Shown here: one piece after another, positions 16,425 through 25,250 of the stretch
Layout: every line of letters begins with the position of its first letter
Numbering within the stretch: position 1 is the stretch's first letter
From: Tsukamurella sp. M9C
GTDB taxonomy: Bacteria; Actinomycetota; Actinomycetes; Mycobacteriales; Mycobacteriaceae
Direction: 5' to 3'
Length of the DNA stretch: 64,000 nt
NCBI RefSeq assembly: GCF_020169415.1
Contig: NZ_JAIULG010000011.1
Coordinates: 27,801-91,800 of the forward strand
The notes under the pieces: generated by a model
Seen by the model: only the letters and a program-made list of their open reading frames with translations
What the model was told of the DNA's origin: nothing
Database searches by the model: none
Position numbers and translations under genes: made by a program

Positions 16425-17186
16425 CTAGAGCTCGAAGACGTCGCCGCCCGTCACGGCGTGGACCGGCCCGTCGTAGACGGAGCGCGCCTCGGCGAGCACC
16501 GCTTCGCGCGAGGTCCACGGCGGGATGTGGGTGAGCAGCAGCCGCCCGACGCCCGCGTCCGCGGCGGCCTGGCCGGCCTCGACGCCCGAGAGGTGCACGC
16601 CCAGCGGGCGGTTCGCGGGGTCGTGCGTCCAGCTGGCCTCGGCCAGCATCACGTCCGCGCCGCGGGCGACCTCGACGAGGTTGTCGCAGACGCCGGTGTC
16701 GCCCGTGTACGCGAGGACCTTGCCGCTCGGCGACGTGATCCGCAGGCCGTGCGACTCGGGCGGATGGAACATGCGGAAGGGACGCACGGTGAGGCCTCCC
16801 ACGACGTGGTCCTCACCCTCGGCCCACGCGGAGAAGTCGAACGTGTCGGAGATGTCGTCGAGCATCGCCGCCGACTCGGCGGAGGCGCGCCCCAGGCGCT
16901 CCGGGGTGTCCGCGGGGCCGATCAGGCGGGCGCGGCCCACCGCGGGCTCCGGGTGGTAGCGCCGCCACACGAGCAGCGACGGCACGTCGAGGCAGTGGTC
17001 GGCGTGCAGGTGCGAGAGCATGACGGTGACCGTGTTCGGGTCGACTCGCTGTTGCAACTCCCCCAACACCCCGGGTCCGAAATCCATGACGACCGGATCC
17101 TGCCCGTCCACCTCCAAGAGGTATCCCGAGCAGGCCGCCCGAGGACCGCCGACGCTGCCGGAACACCCGAGGATGGTGAGACGCAT
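16425..17186 (-). CDS. Metallo-beta-lactamase-fold cyclic nucleotide phosphodiesterase (Rv1339-like)
   Basis: 253 residues from ATG 17186; ATG 17195 would add three residues. The start MRLTILGCSGSVGGPRAACS resembles RNase Z-like and Rv1339-like proteins. The metal motif is SHLHADHCLD, followed by TGDTGVC (metal Asp in YTGDTG) and the distal His in LLLTHIPPW. Family members degrade cAMP in M. tuberculosis (Rv1339). The gene lies upstream of rph in the same order as in M. tuberculosis. It could also act on tRNA ends, though the operon position favours the phosphodiesterase. Confidence 0.85.
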   Translation of the reverse strand: MRLTILGCSGSVGGPRAACSGYLLEVDGQDPVVMDFGPGVLGELQQRVDPNTVTVMLSHLHADHCLDVPSLLVWRRYHPEPAVGRARLIGPADTPERLGRASAESAAMLDDISDTFDFSAWAEGEDHVVGGLTVRPFRMFHPPESHGLRITSPSGKVLAYTGDTGVCDNLVEVARGADVMLAEASWTHDPANRPLGVHLSGVEAGQAAADAGVGRLLLTHIPPWTSREAVLAEARSVYDGPVHAVTGGDVFEL

Positions 17187-17214
17187 GAAGCACATGCTGC
17201 CAGATCCGCGATCG

Positions 17215-17865
17215 TCACGAGGCAATCGCGCCGACCTCACGCGAATTGCCAGGTCCGGACTCGGTGCGGGCGCGGCGCCCGAGCAGCACCGCCGCGAGCA
17301 CGCCGCCGACGGCGCCCCACAGGTGCGCCTGCCACGAGACACCGGGTTGACCGGGCAGAACGCCCCACAGCATGCCTCCGTAGAGCACCATGAGCGTCAC
17401 GCCGACGATGATGTCGAGCGGTTTGCGGGTGAACAGCCCCCGCACCGCCAGGTAGGTCATCCAGCCGAACAGCACCCCCGACAGCCCGATCACCACGGTG
17501 TTCGTGCCGCCCGTCACCCACACGCCGACGCCCGACACCAGCCAGATGATCGCGGTGGCGAGCAGGAACCGGCCGGCACCCGCGATCAGGCCCAGGAAGC
17601 CGAGGATCAGCGCGGGAACGCTGTTGGCGGCCAGATGCTCCCAGCCGCCGTGCAGGAGCGGGGCGGCGGCGATCCCGCGGATCGCGTCGCCGCCGTCCCG
17701 CGGGTGGATGCCCCACTGGTCCAGGGAGTTGCCGGCGACGGTGTCGACGACCTCGATGGCCCATAGCGCGGCGACGAAGACCGCGATCACGATCGCGGAC
17801 CGTCCGGCCGTGCTCCCGGCCACCCGCCGCACGGGCGACCGCTCGTCCTTGATGGGAACCGTCAT
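17215..17865 (-). CDS. Rhomboid-family intramembrane serine protease
   Basis: 216 residues from ATG 17865, with GAGGAGG six bases upstream; an upstream ATG at 17901 lacks such a site. Six membrane segments are visible. The catalytic Ser lies in GLSGVLFG (about residue 126) and the His in WQAHLWGAVGG (about 181). The conserved HGGWEHLAANSV (about 84-95) gives the His/Asn of the oxyanion region. The enzyme cleaves other membrane proteins inside the bilayer. It corresponds to Rv1337. The murI gene that separates it from Rv1339 in M. tuberculosis is absent here. Confidence 0.9.
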   Translation of the reverse strand: MTVPIKDERSPVRRVAGSTAGRSAIVIAVFVAALWAIEVVDTVAGNSLDQWGIHPRDGGDAIRGIAAAPLLHGGWEHLAANSVPALILGFLGLIAGAGRFLLATAIIWLVSGVGVWVTGGTNTVVIGLSGVLFGWMTYLAVRGLFTRKPLDIIVGVTLMVLYGGMLWGVLPGQPGVSWQAHLWGAVGGVLAAVLLGRRARTESGPGNSREVGAIAS

Positions 17866-17901
17866 GGCGACCTCCTCGCGCGAGCGGAGGCGGTGCTTCA
17901 C

Positions 17902-18870
<969 letters not shown>

Positions 18871-19143
18871 CTATCCGCCCGCCACCGCGGGAAGCACCGT
18901 GACGGTGCCGCCGTCGGCGACGGGGGTGTCGAGGCCGCCGGTGAACCGCACGTCCTCGTCGTCGACGTAGACGTTGACGAACCGGTGCAGCGCGCCGTCG
19001 GCGATGAGCCGGTCCTTGATCCCGGCGTGGCGGGTCTCGAGGTCGTCGATGACGGCGGCGAGCGTCGCGCCGTCGGCGGGGACGCGCTTCTGGTCGCCGG
19101 TGAGCGGGCGCAGGATGGTCGGGATGGACACGGTGACGGACAT
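18871..19143 (-). CDS. cysO: CysO, ubiquitin-like sulfur carrier protein
   Basis: 90 residues from ATG 19143; the ATG overlaps the mec stop codon (ATGA). The protein is a MoaD/ThiS-like beta-grasp fold. It starts MSVTVSIPTILRPLTG and has the segment NVYVDDEDVRFTGGLDTPV. The C-terminal GG of VLPAVAGG is adenylylated and turned into a thiocarboxylate, which CysM attacks. Mec later releases cysteine from the CysO adduct. Length and the GG end are typical. Confidence 0.94.
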   Translation of the reverse strand: MSVTVSIPTILRPLTGDQKRVPADGATLAAVIDDLETRHAGIKDRLIADGALHRFVNVYVDDEDVRFTGGLDTPVADGGTVTVLPAVAGG

Positions 19144-19583
19144 CAATCCTCCAGGATGTGGACGGGCTCTTCGGTGATCACGGAATCGACGATGCGGTAA
19201 CTGCGGACCTCGGCGTCGGGGCCGAGGTCGTCGCGGGTGGAGATCAGGACGTAGTGGGCGTTCGGCTCGGAGGCGAACTTCACGTCGGTGCGGGAGGGAT
19301 AGGCCTCGGTGGCCGTGTGCGAGTGGTAGATCACCACCGGCTCCTCGTCGGCGTCGTCCATCCCGCGCCAGACGCGCAGTTGCTCGCCCGAGTCGAAGCG
19401 GTAGAACGTGGGCGAGCGCTCCGCGTTGAGCATCTCGATGAACCGCTCGGGGCGGTCGGAGCCCTCGGGCCCGGCGATGACGCCGCACGCCTCGTCGGGG
19501 TGGTCGCGGCGCGCGTGCGCGATCATCCGCTCCACCAGGTCGCGCTTGATCGTCAACCCGCGCGGCGGGCCCGGCTCCGTCAT
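19143..19583 (-). CDS. mec: Mec, JAMM-type zinc peptidase of the CysO pathway
   Basis: 146 residues from ATG 19583. The JAMM motif is IYHSHTATEAYPSRTD (about 84-99): two His and one Asp bind zinc, and a Glu at about residue 30 (HPDEACGVI) completes the site. Mec cleaves the CysO-cysteine bond to release cysteine. Gene order mec-cysO-cysM with overlapping codons makes one transcript. This matches Rv1334-Rv1336. Confidence 0.94.
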   Translation of the reverse strand: MTEPGPPRGLTIKRDLVERMIAHARRDHPDEACGVIAGPEGSDRPERFIEMLNAERSPTFYRFDSGEQLRVWRGMDDADEEPVVIYHSHTATEAYPSRTDVKFASEPNAHYVLISTRDDLGPDAEVRSYRIVDSVITEEPVHILED

Positions 19584-19611
19584 GTGCCGTGCAACCGCCG
19601 CCGGGCGCGGG

Positions 19612-20220
19612 CTATTCCGGCTCGCGGTCGAGCATCACCGAGACCAGCACGTCGAGCATCGCCGAGAGCCAGTGGTAGACGTCCACGTGCCCGGCCCGGG
19701 CCGGGTCCTCGGAGGACGGCCCGTCGGGCAGGTCGGCGGTGATGCCCAGCAGCGTGCCGAGCGCGAGCCGCAGGTCGTTGATGCAGGTCAGCCAGTCCTG
19801 CGCCTCGGACTCGGTGAGGGAGACGGTGCCGGCCCGCTCGGGCAGGGTGGCGAGCACCGTCTGCGCGGCATCGCGCTTGGCGTCGATCACCTCGGGCTCG
19901 TTGAGGGAGCGGAGCGCGCCGTTGAGGTCGCGGGCCAGCTCGCCCGACGGTGCCTCGGTCGCGCCCGGCGCGTTGGCGTCGGGCCGGTAGAAGTCGGGCA
20001 GCAAGCGCTGCAGCACGGTCTCCTGGGGCGGCTCGGCGTGGCCGGTCCGCAACCCGGTCAGCTCGGCGAGGTCGTCGTGCGGTGCCGAGTCCTCCCGCTC
20101 GTCGAACAACTCGACCAGGGATCCGACGAGGGACCGGACGAGGCCGACCTCCTCCGGATCCATCTTCGAGACGAAGCGGACATCGCCGCGCACGCCCCGC
20201 TTGACCTGCCAGTTACGCAC
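19612..20220 (-). CDS. DUF2017 family protein (Rv1332-like)
   Basis: 202 residues from GTG 20220; the GTG follows directly on the clpS stop codon. The soluble, mostly helical protein starts MRNWQVKRGVRGDVRFVSKMD. Conserved patches include VGLVRSLVGSLVELF, then LQRLLPDFYRPDANAPG (about 75-91), and WLTCINDLRLALGTLLGI (about 142-159), ending at YHWLSAMLDVLVSVML. The gene pairs with clpS as in Rv1331-Rv1332, so a role near ClpS or protein turnover is possible, but no function is established. Confidence 0.85.
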   Translation of the reverse strand: MRNWQVKRGVRGDVRFVSKMDPEEVGLVRSLVGSLVELFDEREDSAPHDDLAELTGLRTGHAEPPQETVLQRLLPDFYRPDANAPGATEAPSGELARDLNGALRSLNEPEVIDAKRDAAQTVLATLPERAGTVSLTESEAQDWLTCINDLRLALGTLLGITADLPDGPSSEDPARAGHVDVYHWLSAMLDVLVSVMLDREPE

Positions 20221-20568
20221 TCAGTCGTCTCGCTGCATCGTCGCCCACAGGCCGGCCGCATGCAGCTTGCGGACATCGGCCTCCACCTTGTCGCGGTCGC
20301 CCGTGGAGACCACGGCCTTCCCCTCGGTGTGCACCTGCATCATCAGTTCCTTGGCTTTGGCCGTGCTGAAGCCGAACAGCTTCCGGAGCACGAAGGTCAC
20401 GTACGACATGAGGTTCACCGGGTCGTCCCAGACCACGGTGACCCAGGGCTTGTCGAGCGCCTCGTCGGTCTTGCGTTCGAGCACCGCGGACGTACCGGGC
20501 TGGGCAGCAGTGGAACCTCCGCCCGGACCACCGTCACTTCCCGGGGCCGCTGCGCTGCTGTCGGTCAT
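20221..20568 (-). CDS. clpS: ClpS adaptor of the ClpAP/ClpCP protease
   Basis: 115 residues from ATG 20568. The first 30 residues are a Gly/Ala-rich leader, longer than in E. coli ClpS. The core begins [18 protein letters not shown], with the N-degron pocket residues in [37 protein letters not shown] binds the Clp ATPase. It delivers N-degron substrates to the protease. The short 18-base gap to pncB holds both promoters. Confidence 0.95.
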   Translation of the reverse strand: MTDSSAAAPGSDGGPGGGSTAAQPGTSAVLERKTDEALDKPWVTVVWDDPVNLMSYVTFVLRKLFGFSTAKAKELMMQVHTEGKAVVSTGDRDKVEADVRKLHAAGLWATMQRDD

Positions 20569-20586
20569 GGTTCTAGGGTACCCAGT

Positions 20587-21921
20587 GTGACGGTAGATGA
20601 AAACGGGGCCGACTCCTCCTGGCGCAGCTCCGCCCTGCTCACGGATCAGTACGAGCTCACCATGCTCGCGGCGGCCCTCAAGGACGGCACGGCGCACCGG
20701 CCCTGTGTCTTCGAGGTCTTCGCGCGACGGCTCCCGGCGGGCCGCCGGTACGGCGTGGTGGCCGGCACCACGCGGGTGCTCGACGAGCTCCGCCGGTTCC
20801 GGTTCGGGCCCGCCGAGCTCGCCGTCGTCGAGCGCTTCCTCGACGCGGAGACGCTGGCCTGGCTCAGGGACTACCGGTTCACCGGCGAGATCGACGGCTA
20901 CCGCGAGGGCGAGCTCTACTTCCCCGGTTCCCCGCTCCTTACCGTGCGCGCCACCTTCGCGGAGGGCGTGATCCTGGAGACGCTGATCCTGTCGATCCTC
21001 AACCACGACAGCGCGATCGCCTCCGCCGCCGCCCGTATGGTGTCCGCGGCCGCGGGGCGCCCGCTGATCGAGATGGGCTCGCGGCGCACGCACGAGCGGG
21101 CCGCGGTGGCCTCCGCCCGCGCCGCCTACCTCGCCGGGTTCGCCACGACCTCCAACATGGAAGCGGCCCGGACGTACGGCGTCCCGTCGGGCGGCACGGC
21201 CGCGCACGCCTTCACCCTGCTGCACACCGGCCCGGACGGCCCCGACGAGGAGGCCGCCTTCGCGGCCCAGGTCGCGGCGCAGGGGCCCGGCACCACGCTG
21301 CTGGTGGACACCTACGACATCACCGAGGGCGTCAACCGCGCGGTCCGGGCCGCGGGACCGGAGCTCGGTGGCGTGCGGATCGATTCGGGCGACCTCGGCA
21401 TCATCACCCGGCAGGTGCGGGCGCAGCTCGACGGCCTGGGCGCGACGCGGACCAAGATCGTGGTCTCGGGCGATCTGGACGAGTACGCGATCGGCGCGCT
21501 GCGCGCGGAGCCGATCGACGTCTACGGCGTCGGTACCTCGCTCGTCACCGGCTCGGGCGCCCCCACCGCGGGGATGGTCTACAAGCTCGTCGAGGTCGAC
21601 GGCCTGCCCGTCGCGAAACGCAGCTCGCACAAAGAGACCCAGGGCGGCGAGAAGCGCGCGGTGCGGCTCGCGCGCGGCACCGGCACCATCGTCGAGGAGC
21701 TGCTGCACCGGCCCGGGGCCACCCCGACGGTGCCGGCGCACCTCACCGCGACGCCGCTGCAGATCCCGCTGGTGCGCGGCGGCGACCAGGTCGACGGGCT
21801 GCCGACCCTCGAGGACGCGCGGGCGCACCTGCGCGACGCCCTGGTGACGCTGCCGTGGGAGGGCCTGGGACTGTCGAACGGCGAGCCCGCGATCCCGACC
21901 CGGCTGGAGGAGAAGCGATGA
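20587..21921 (+). CDS. pncB: Nicotinate phosphoribosyltransferase (PncB1-like)
   Basis: 444 residues from GTG 20587. The motifs are the start [31 protein letters not shown] with the His phosphorylated in catalysis, the Pi/PRPP segment VRIDSGDLG (about 264), and [10 protein letters not shown]. The later [17 protein letters not shown] is a conserved Lys/Arg loop. The enzyme makes nicotinate mononucleotide from nicotinate and PRPP with ATP hydrolysis. Its last codon overlaps the pncA start (ATGA), so both form a salvage operon. The gene corresponds to Rv1330c. Confidence 0.95.
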   Translation: MTVDENGADSSWRSSALLTDQYELTMLAAALKDGTAHRPCVFEVFARRLPAGRRYGVVAGTTRVLDELRRFRFGPAELAVVERFLDAETLAWLRDYRFTGEIDGYREGELYFPGSPLLTVRATFAEGVILETLILSILNHDSAIASAAARMVSAAAGRPLIEMGSRRTHERAAVASARAAYLAGFATTSNMEAARTYGVPSGGTAAHAFTLLHTGPDGPDEEAAFAAQVAAQGPGTTLLVDTYDITEGVNRAVRAAGPELGGVRIDSGDLGIITRQVRAQLDGLGATRTKIVVSGDLDEYAIGALRAEPIDVYGVGTSLVTGSGAPTAGMVYKLVEVDGLPVAKRSSHKETQGGEKRAVRLARGTGTIVEELLHRPGATPTVPAHLTATPLQIPLVRGGDQVDGLPTLEDARAHLRDALVTLPWEGLGLSNGEPAIPTRLEEKR

Positions 21922-22466
21922 CGACGGCGCTGATCGTCGTGGACGTGCAGAACGACTTCTGCGAGGGCGGCTCGCTGGCCGTCGCGGGCGGCGCGCAGGT
22001 GGCGCGGCGCATCCACGACGACCTGCTGGAGTCCTATCCGGTGATCGCCGCGACCCGCGACTGGCACATCGACCCCGGCGCGCACTTCTCCGCGACCCCG
22101 GACTACGTGGACTCGTGGCCGGTGCACTGCCGGGCGCGCACCGAGGGCGCGCAGTTCCACCCGAACCTGCGGCTGCCGGTGCGGGTGCCGGTGTTCAGCA
22201 AGGGCGCCTACTCGGCGGCGTACTCCGGTTTCGAGGCGCACGACCCGGACGGCGCCTCGCTCGCGGAATGGCTGGCGGCGCACGACGTCTCGTCTGTCGA
22301 CGTGGTCGGCATCGCCACCGACCACTGCGTGCGCGCCACCGCCCTCGACGCCGTGGCCGCCGGCCTGACGGTGCGCGTGCTCGCCGACTACACCGCGGGC
22401 GTCGCCGAGGAGTCGACGCGGGCCGCGCTGGCGGAGTTCGCGGCCGCCGGGATCACGGTGGCCTGA
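21918..22466 (+). CDS. pncA: Nicotinamidase
   Basis: 182 residues from ATG 21918, preceded by GGAGGAGAAGCG. Catalytic Asp is in VVDVQNDF (residue 9), Lys in VFSKGAYS, and Cys in [11 protein letters not shown]. The metal site is [13 protein letters not shown]. The enzyme converts nicotinamide to nicotinate, which PncB then uses. The pair forms a complete NAD salvage step. In M. tuberculosis pncA lies elsewhere (Rv2043c), so coupling with pncB here is a local arrangement. Confidence 0.95.
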   Translation: MTTALIVVDVQNDFCEGGSLAVAGGAQVARRIHDDLLESYPVIAATRDWHIDPGAHFSATPDYVDSWPVHCRARTEGAQFHPNLRLPVRVPVFSKGAYSAAYSGFEAHDPDGASLAEWLAAHDVSSVDVVGIATDHCVRATALDAVAAGLTVRVLADYTAGVAEESTRAALAEFAAAGITVA

Positions 22467-22469
22467 GAA

Positions 22470-22772
22470 TCATTCGTCGGATTCGTCGCCGGGGCCCGCG
22501 GGGTCGTCGCCGGGATCCGGGAGGTCGTCCGGGTAGATGATGTCGATCTCGCGGATCGACTTCGGGAAGTCCTTGCGGTTGTTGGTCAGGAAGCGATCGG
22601 CACCCGCGGCGATCGCCGTCGCGAGGTGCACGGAGTCCGCGGCTCGGAGCCCGTAGGACACCGCGAGCGACAGCGCCAAGTGCGCAGTGGGGTCATCCAA
22701 CGGATACAGGTCGAGCCGGCCGACCAGCTCGAGCAATCGCGTCGTCTCATCCGACGCAAGACCCGCGCGCAC
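22470..22772 (-). pseudogene. C-terminal fragment of a VapC-like PIN-domain ribonuclease
   Basis: 100 residues from GTG 22772; a stop codon lies three codons upstream in frame. The visible part matches the second half of a PIN domain: YGLRAADSVHLATAIAAGADRFLTNNRKDF holds the later acidic residues. The first half, including the first catalytic Asp and the Glu, is missing, and the α/β-hydrolase gene begins only 43 bases upstream. No antitoxin gene is seen nearby. This is most likely a decayed toxin-antitoxin remnant. It could still be annotated as a small CDS. The tail is rich in Asp, Pro and Gly. Confidence 0.55.
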
Positions 22773-22815
22773 TGACGGTGGTCATGTACGGCTGTGTACA
22801 TGTACGTACAACAGG

Positions 22816-23787
22816 TCACGACGGTTGCCGGGCCTGGACGGCCGACAGTTCGGCAAGGAGCTCGTCGGGGTACTCCATCGGGAGCGAGTGTGTCCCGTCC
22901 GGCCAGACGCGGACCGTCGCGTTCGGCAGGGTGCGGGCCCGCTGCTCGGCGGCAGCGGTGTCGGTGACCGCGCTCCGGCCGCCGAGTCCGACGAAGACGG
23001 GCATCGTCAGTCGCGCGAGCGCGGCGTCGTCGGGCTGGACGGGCGTCGGGAGCGCGGCGCGGTACCCCGCCGCGCCGGCGTCGATCATGGCGCCGATCGG
23101 GCTGCCGGTGGTGTCGGCCTCGTCGGCCCCGCCGATGGACGCGAGCCCCTTCCGCCGCCACGACTCGGGCAGGAAGGGCAGCGCCGAGGGCAGCGTCGCG
23201 ACGTACATCTGCCAGCGCAGCCCGGCGAAGACGAGGATCGGCTCCCACAGCGTCAGGGTGGCGACCCGATCGGGATGGCGCACCGCGAGATTCGCGGCGC
23301 TCCACGCGCCGAAGGAGTGCCCGACGAGGTGCGCGCGGCCGATCCCGAGGGCCGTCATCGTCTCCGCGAGCCAGGCCGCCTGGTCGTCGGCGCCGGCCAG
23401 CGGCCGGTCCTGCACGCTCATGCCCGCATCGCCCAGCGCGTCGACGGCGTAGACCTCCCGATCGCGCAGGCGCGCCACTACGTCCGCCCACATGGGGGCA
23501 CCCGAGGATCGCCCCGGCACCAACAGGATCGGCGCCTCCCCGGGCCGGGGCGTCCCGAACCGGTAGGCGCGGACGATGCCGTACCCGGTGCGCACGTCCC
23601 GCGTCTCCGACGGTGCCGGCAGGTCACGGAGGGCGCGGTCGTACCGCTCGAGGTACGTCGCGCGGGCGTCCGCCGACCGCCAGTACCCGACGGGGCTCGG
23701 ATCGCGCACGAGGTAGGCGCCCACCGCACCGAGGACCACCGCCGCCACCGCCCCGACCAACGCCGCTCGCCGGATCCGTCGTCCCAT
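22816..23787 (-). CDS. Membrane-anchored alpha/beta hydrolase
   Basis: 323 residues from ATG 23787, with AAGGAGG before it. A basic start MGRRIRRA leads into one hydrophobic segment (about 9-28), so it is a signal anchor or signal peptide. The hydrolase core has ILLVPGRSSGAP, VGHSFGAWSAA with the nucleophile Ser in GHSFG (about residue 160), and a C-terminal His in DGTHSLPMEYP. Substrate is unknown. It is divergent from a TetR gene across two tandem palindromes, so it is probably the target of that repressor. Confidence 0.8.
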   Translation of the reverse strand: MGRRIRRAALVGAVAAVVLGAVGAYLVRDPSPVGYWRSADARATYLERYDRALRDLPAPSETRDVRTGYGIVRAYRFGTPRPGEAPILLVPGRSSGAPMWADVVARLRDREVYAVDALGDAGMSVQDRPLAGADDQAAWLAETMTALGIGRAHLVGHSFGAWSAANLAVRHPDRVATLTLWEPILVFAGLRWQMYVATLPSALPFLPESWRRKGLASIGGADEADTTGSPIGAMIDAGAAGYRAALPTPVQPDDAALARLTMPVFVGLGGRSAVTDTAAAEQRARTLPNATVRVWPDGTHSLPMEYPDELLAELSAVQARQPS

Positions 23788-23802
23788 GTCGCACCTCCTT
23801 GG

Positions 23803-23845
23803 CAATGCATTCGCATTGTAACAAGTTCGCGATGCACTCGCATTG
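23803..23845. promoter_or_regulatory. Two tandem palindromic operators in the hydrolase / TetR divergent promoter
   Basis: Site 1 is CAATGC (23803-23808), spacer ATTC, GCATTG (23813-23818). Site 2 is CGATGC (23830-23835), spacer ACTC, GCATTG (23840-23845). Centres are 27 bases apart. A possible -10 box TACGAT (23847-23852) lies just after site 2, six bases before the TetR GTG. The likely ligand is the adjacent TetR protein. Confidence 0.7.
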
Positions 23846-23858
23846 CTACGATCGACGG

Positions 23859-24404
23859 GTGCCGAAGCAGGTGGACCACGAGGAACGTCGCGCGGAGATC
23901 GACCGCGTCGTATGGACGATCATCGCCGAGGAGGGCATCTCCGCCGTCACCCTCCGCGCCATCGCCGCGCGCGGCGACATCTCGATGGGCCGCATCCAGC
24001 ACTACTTCCCCACCCGCGACGCCATCGTCCGGCACGCACTCACGTCGTACCTGGCGCTGGCGGAGCGGGCCCACCCCGTCCCGGACGATCCGGGCGAGGC
24101 CCTGACGATGCTGCTCACCCACGCGATCCCGCGCGACGGCGCGCGACGTCTCGGCGCGAAGGTCTGGTACGCCTACCTCGCCGAGGCGGTCACCGATCCC
24201 AACCTCCGCGCGATCGTCGACGAGACGCTGCGGGGCGCCGAGGACCTCGCGACGGACCTGCTCGACGGTGACCGCGACCGCGCGCGGGCCCTCCTCGCCG
24301 CGGCGGACGGCTTCGCCTACCGCGCGCTGATCGGCGTCGTCACCGCCGACGAAGCCGAAGCCGCCGTCCGCGACCTCGCCGGCCCGGCCCCGCGCCGGAC
24401 CTGA
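23859..24404 (+). CDS. TetR-family transcriptional repressor of the neighbouring hydrolase
   Basis: 181 residues from GTG 23859; the -10 box TACGAT lies six bases upstream, so the transcript is probably leaderless. The DNA-binding domain covers about 8-55: IDRVVWTIIAEEGISAVTLRAIAARGDISMGRIQHYFPTRDA, with the recognition helix near SMGRIQHYF. The C-terminal helical ligand domain is variable. Two palindromes of the same sequence in the divergent gap show likely autoregulation plus control of the hydrolase gene. The ligand is unknown. Confidence 0.85.
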   Translation: MPKQVDHEERRAEIDRVVWTIIAEEGISAVTLRAIAARGDISMGRIQHYFPTRDAIVRHALTSYLALAERAHPVPDDPGEALTMLLTHAIPRDGARRLGAKVWYAYLAEAVTDPNLRAIVDETLRGAEDLATDLLDGDRDRARALLAAADGFAYRALIGVVTADEAEAAVRDLAGPAPRRT

Positions 24405-24516
24405 CGCGCGCCGGACCCGACCCGCGGGTAGTGAGCGCCGGATGCACACGTTTCCCCAGGAAGCAGTGCGGGCTAACGCTGTTAAGTTCCGATCGGGGCG
24501 GGGCTACAGTGCAGAC

Positions 24517-24759
24517 ATGCGCCTGACCGCCGAATTCACCAGCGAACCCTTCGAGGGCGAGGGAACGGTGCCGACGCACGCCGACCGCGCCGTCGGAGCA
24601 CTGCGGGCCGCCGGCCTGGAACACGACTTCGGTCCGCTCGGCACCTCCGTGGAGGGTGACCGCGATTCCGTGCTCGACGCACTGCGGGACGCCCTCGATG
24701 CGGCGTTCACAGGCGGCGCGACCCGCGTCACCGTGCAGATCGAGCGGACCGATGACTGA
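24517..24759 (+). CDS. MTH1187-family thiamine-binding protein
   Basis: 80 residues from ATG 24517; the longer upstream start lacks support. The sequence MRLTAEFTSEPFEGEGTVPTH, then GLEHDFGPLGTSVEGD, and ITVQIER-like VTVQIERTDD at the end, matches the small ferredoxin-fold MTH1187/YqgV group, which binds thiamine or related molecules. A role in vitamin uptake or sensing is inferred from the family. Its end overlaps the next gene by eight bases, so both are translated together. Confidence 0.7.
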   Translation: MRLTAEFTSEPFEGEGTVPTHADRAVGALRAAGLEHDFGPLGTSVEGDRDSVLDALRDALDAAFTGGATRVTVQIERTDD

Positions 24760-25132
24760 ACCCGGACATCCGCTGCTCGAGGCCGTGCGGGACCTCGTGG
24801 ACCGGATCGACGGCACCGTCGTGACAGTGGCCGAGTTGCGGCCGTCGGACGTGCCGCTGCGCTGGGAGGGCCGCATCGTGGGTGGCGTGCGCCTCTCCGC
24901 CTCGGACCCGGCGGAACCCCTCGCCGGCGACCTGGACACCCTCCTCGAGCTGCTCGCGGAGGAACTGGGAGCACCCCTGAACGAGTTGGACCGCAAGGAC
25001 AAGCAGCGAGCCGTTCGCCTGCTCGAGGAGCGCGGCGCGTTCACCTTCCGCAAGTCCACCGAGACGGTGGCCGAGGCGCTCGGAGTCACCCGGTTCACGG
25101 TGTACAACTACCTCAACCGCCTGCGCGCCTGA
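24752..25132 (+). CDS. YheO/DauR-like HTH regulator with shortened N-terminus
   Basis: 126 residues from ATG 24752. The last 50 residues are an HTH_22-type domain: LDRKDKQRAVRLLEERGAFTFRKSTETVAEALGVTRFTVYNYLNRL (written here as position 79-125). The first 75 residues resemble a short PAS/YheO-like sensor (VAELRPSDVPLRWEGRI), but YheO proteins usually have a longer one. It lies just upstream of the urate operon and ends at a terminator. It is a candidate regulator of that operon or of its own pair. The ligand is unknown. Confidence 0.65.
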   Translation: MTEPGHPLLEAVRDLVDRIDGTVVTVAELRPSDVPLRWEGRIVGGVRLSASDPAEPLAGDLDTLLELLAEELGAPLNELDRKDKQRAVRLLEERGAFTFRKSTETVAEALGVTRFTVYNYLNRLRA

Positions 25133-25138
25133 CCTGGA

Positions 25139-25164
25139 CCGAGCGACGCTCGGCAACATTTTTT
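25139..25164 (+). terminator. Short intrinsic terminator after the YheO-like gene
   Basis: Stem CCGAGC/GCTCGG (25139-25144, 25148-25153) with loop GAC, followed by CAACA and six T (25159-25164). It separates the thiamine-binding/YheO transcript from the urate operon promoter that begins right after it. Confidence 0.55.
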
Positions 25165-25193
25165 CAACAAACTGTTGACGTGACTCAGATCAC
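25164..25193 (+). promoter_or_regulatory. Urate-operon promoter region: 15-base palindrome and CRP/GlxR-type site
   Basis: TCAACA-AAC-TGTTGA (25164-25178) is a perfect palindrome overlapping the -35-like TTGACG (25175-25180). The next 14 bases, GTGACTCAGATCAC (25180-25193), fit GTGA-N6-TCAC, the core of CRP/GlxR sites. A GGAA-N6-TTCC repeat follows at 25213-25226. The same layout (TTGACG, GTGA-N6-TCAC, GGAA repeat) occurs before hyi at 28503-28557. Confidence 0.6.
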
Positions 25194-25250
25194 ATGTCAT
25201 TCTTCGATCAGTGGAAAACCTCTTCCGCAGACCGAAAGAAGGCAGGTCAG

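Noticed and set aside
24442..24516. Longer start for the thiamine-binding protein
   Set aside because: The family begins at MRLTAEFT, and the extra codons lie in the likely promoter.
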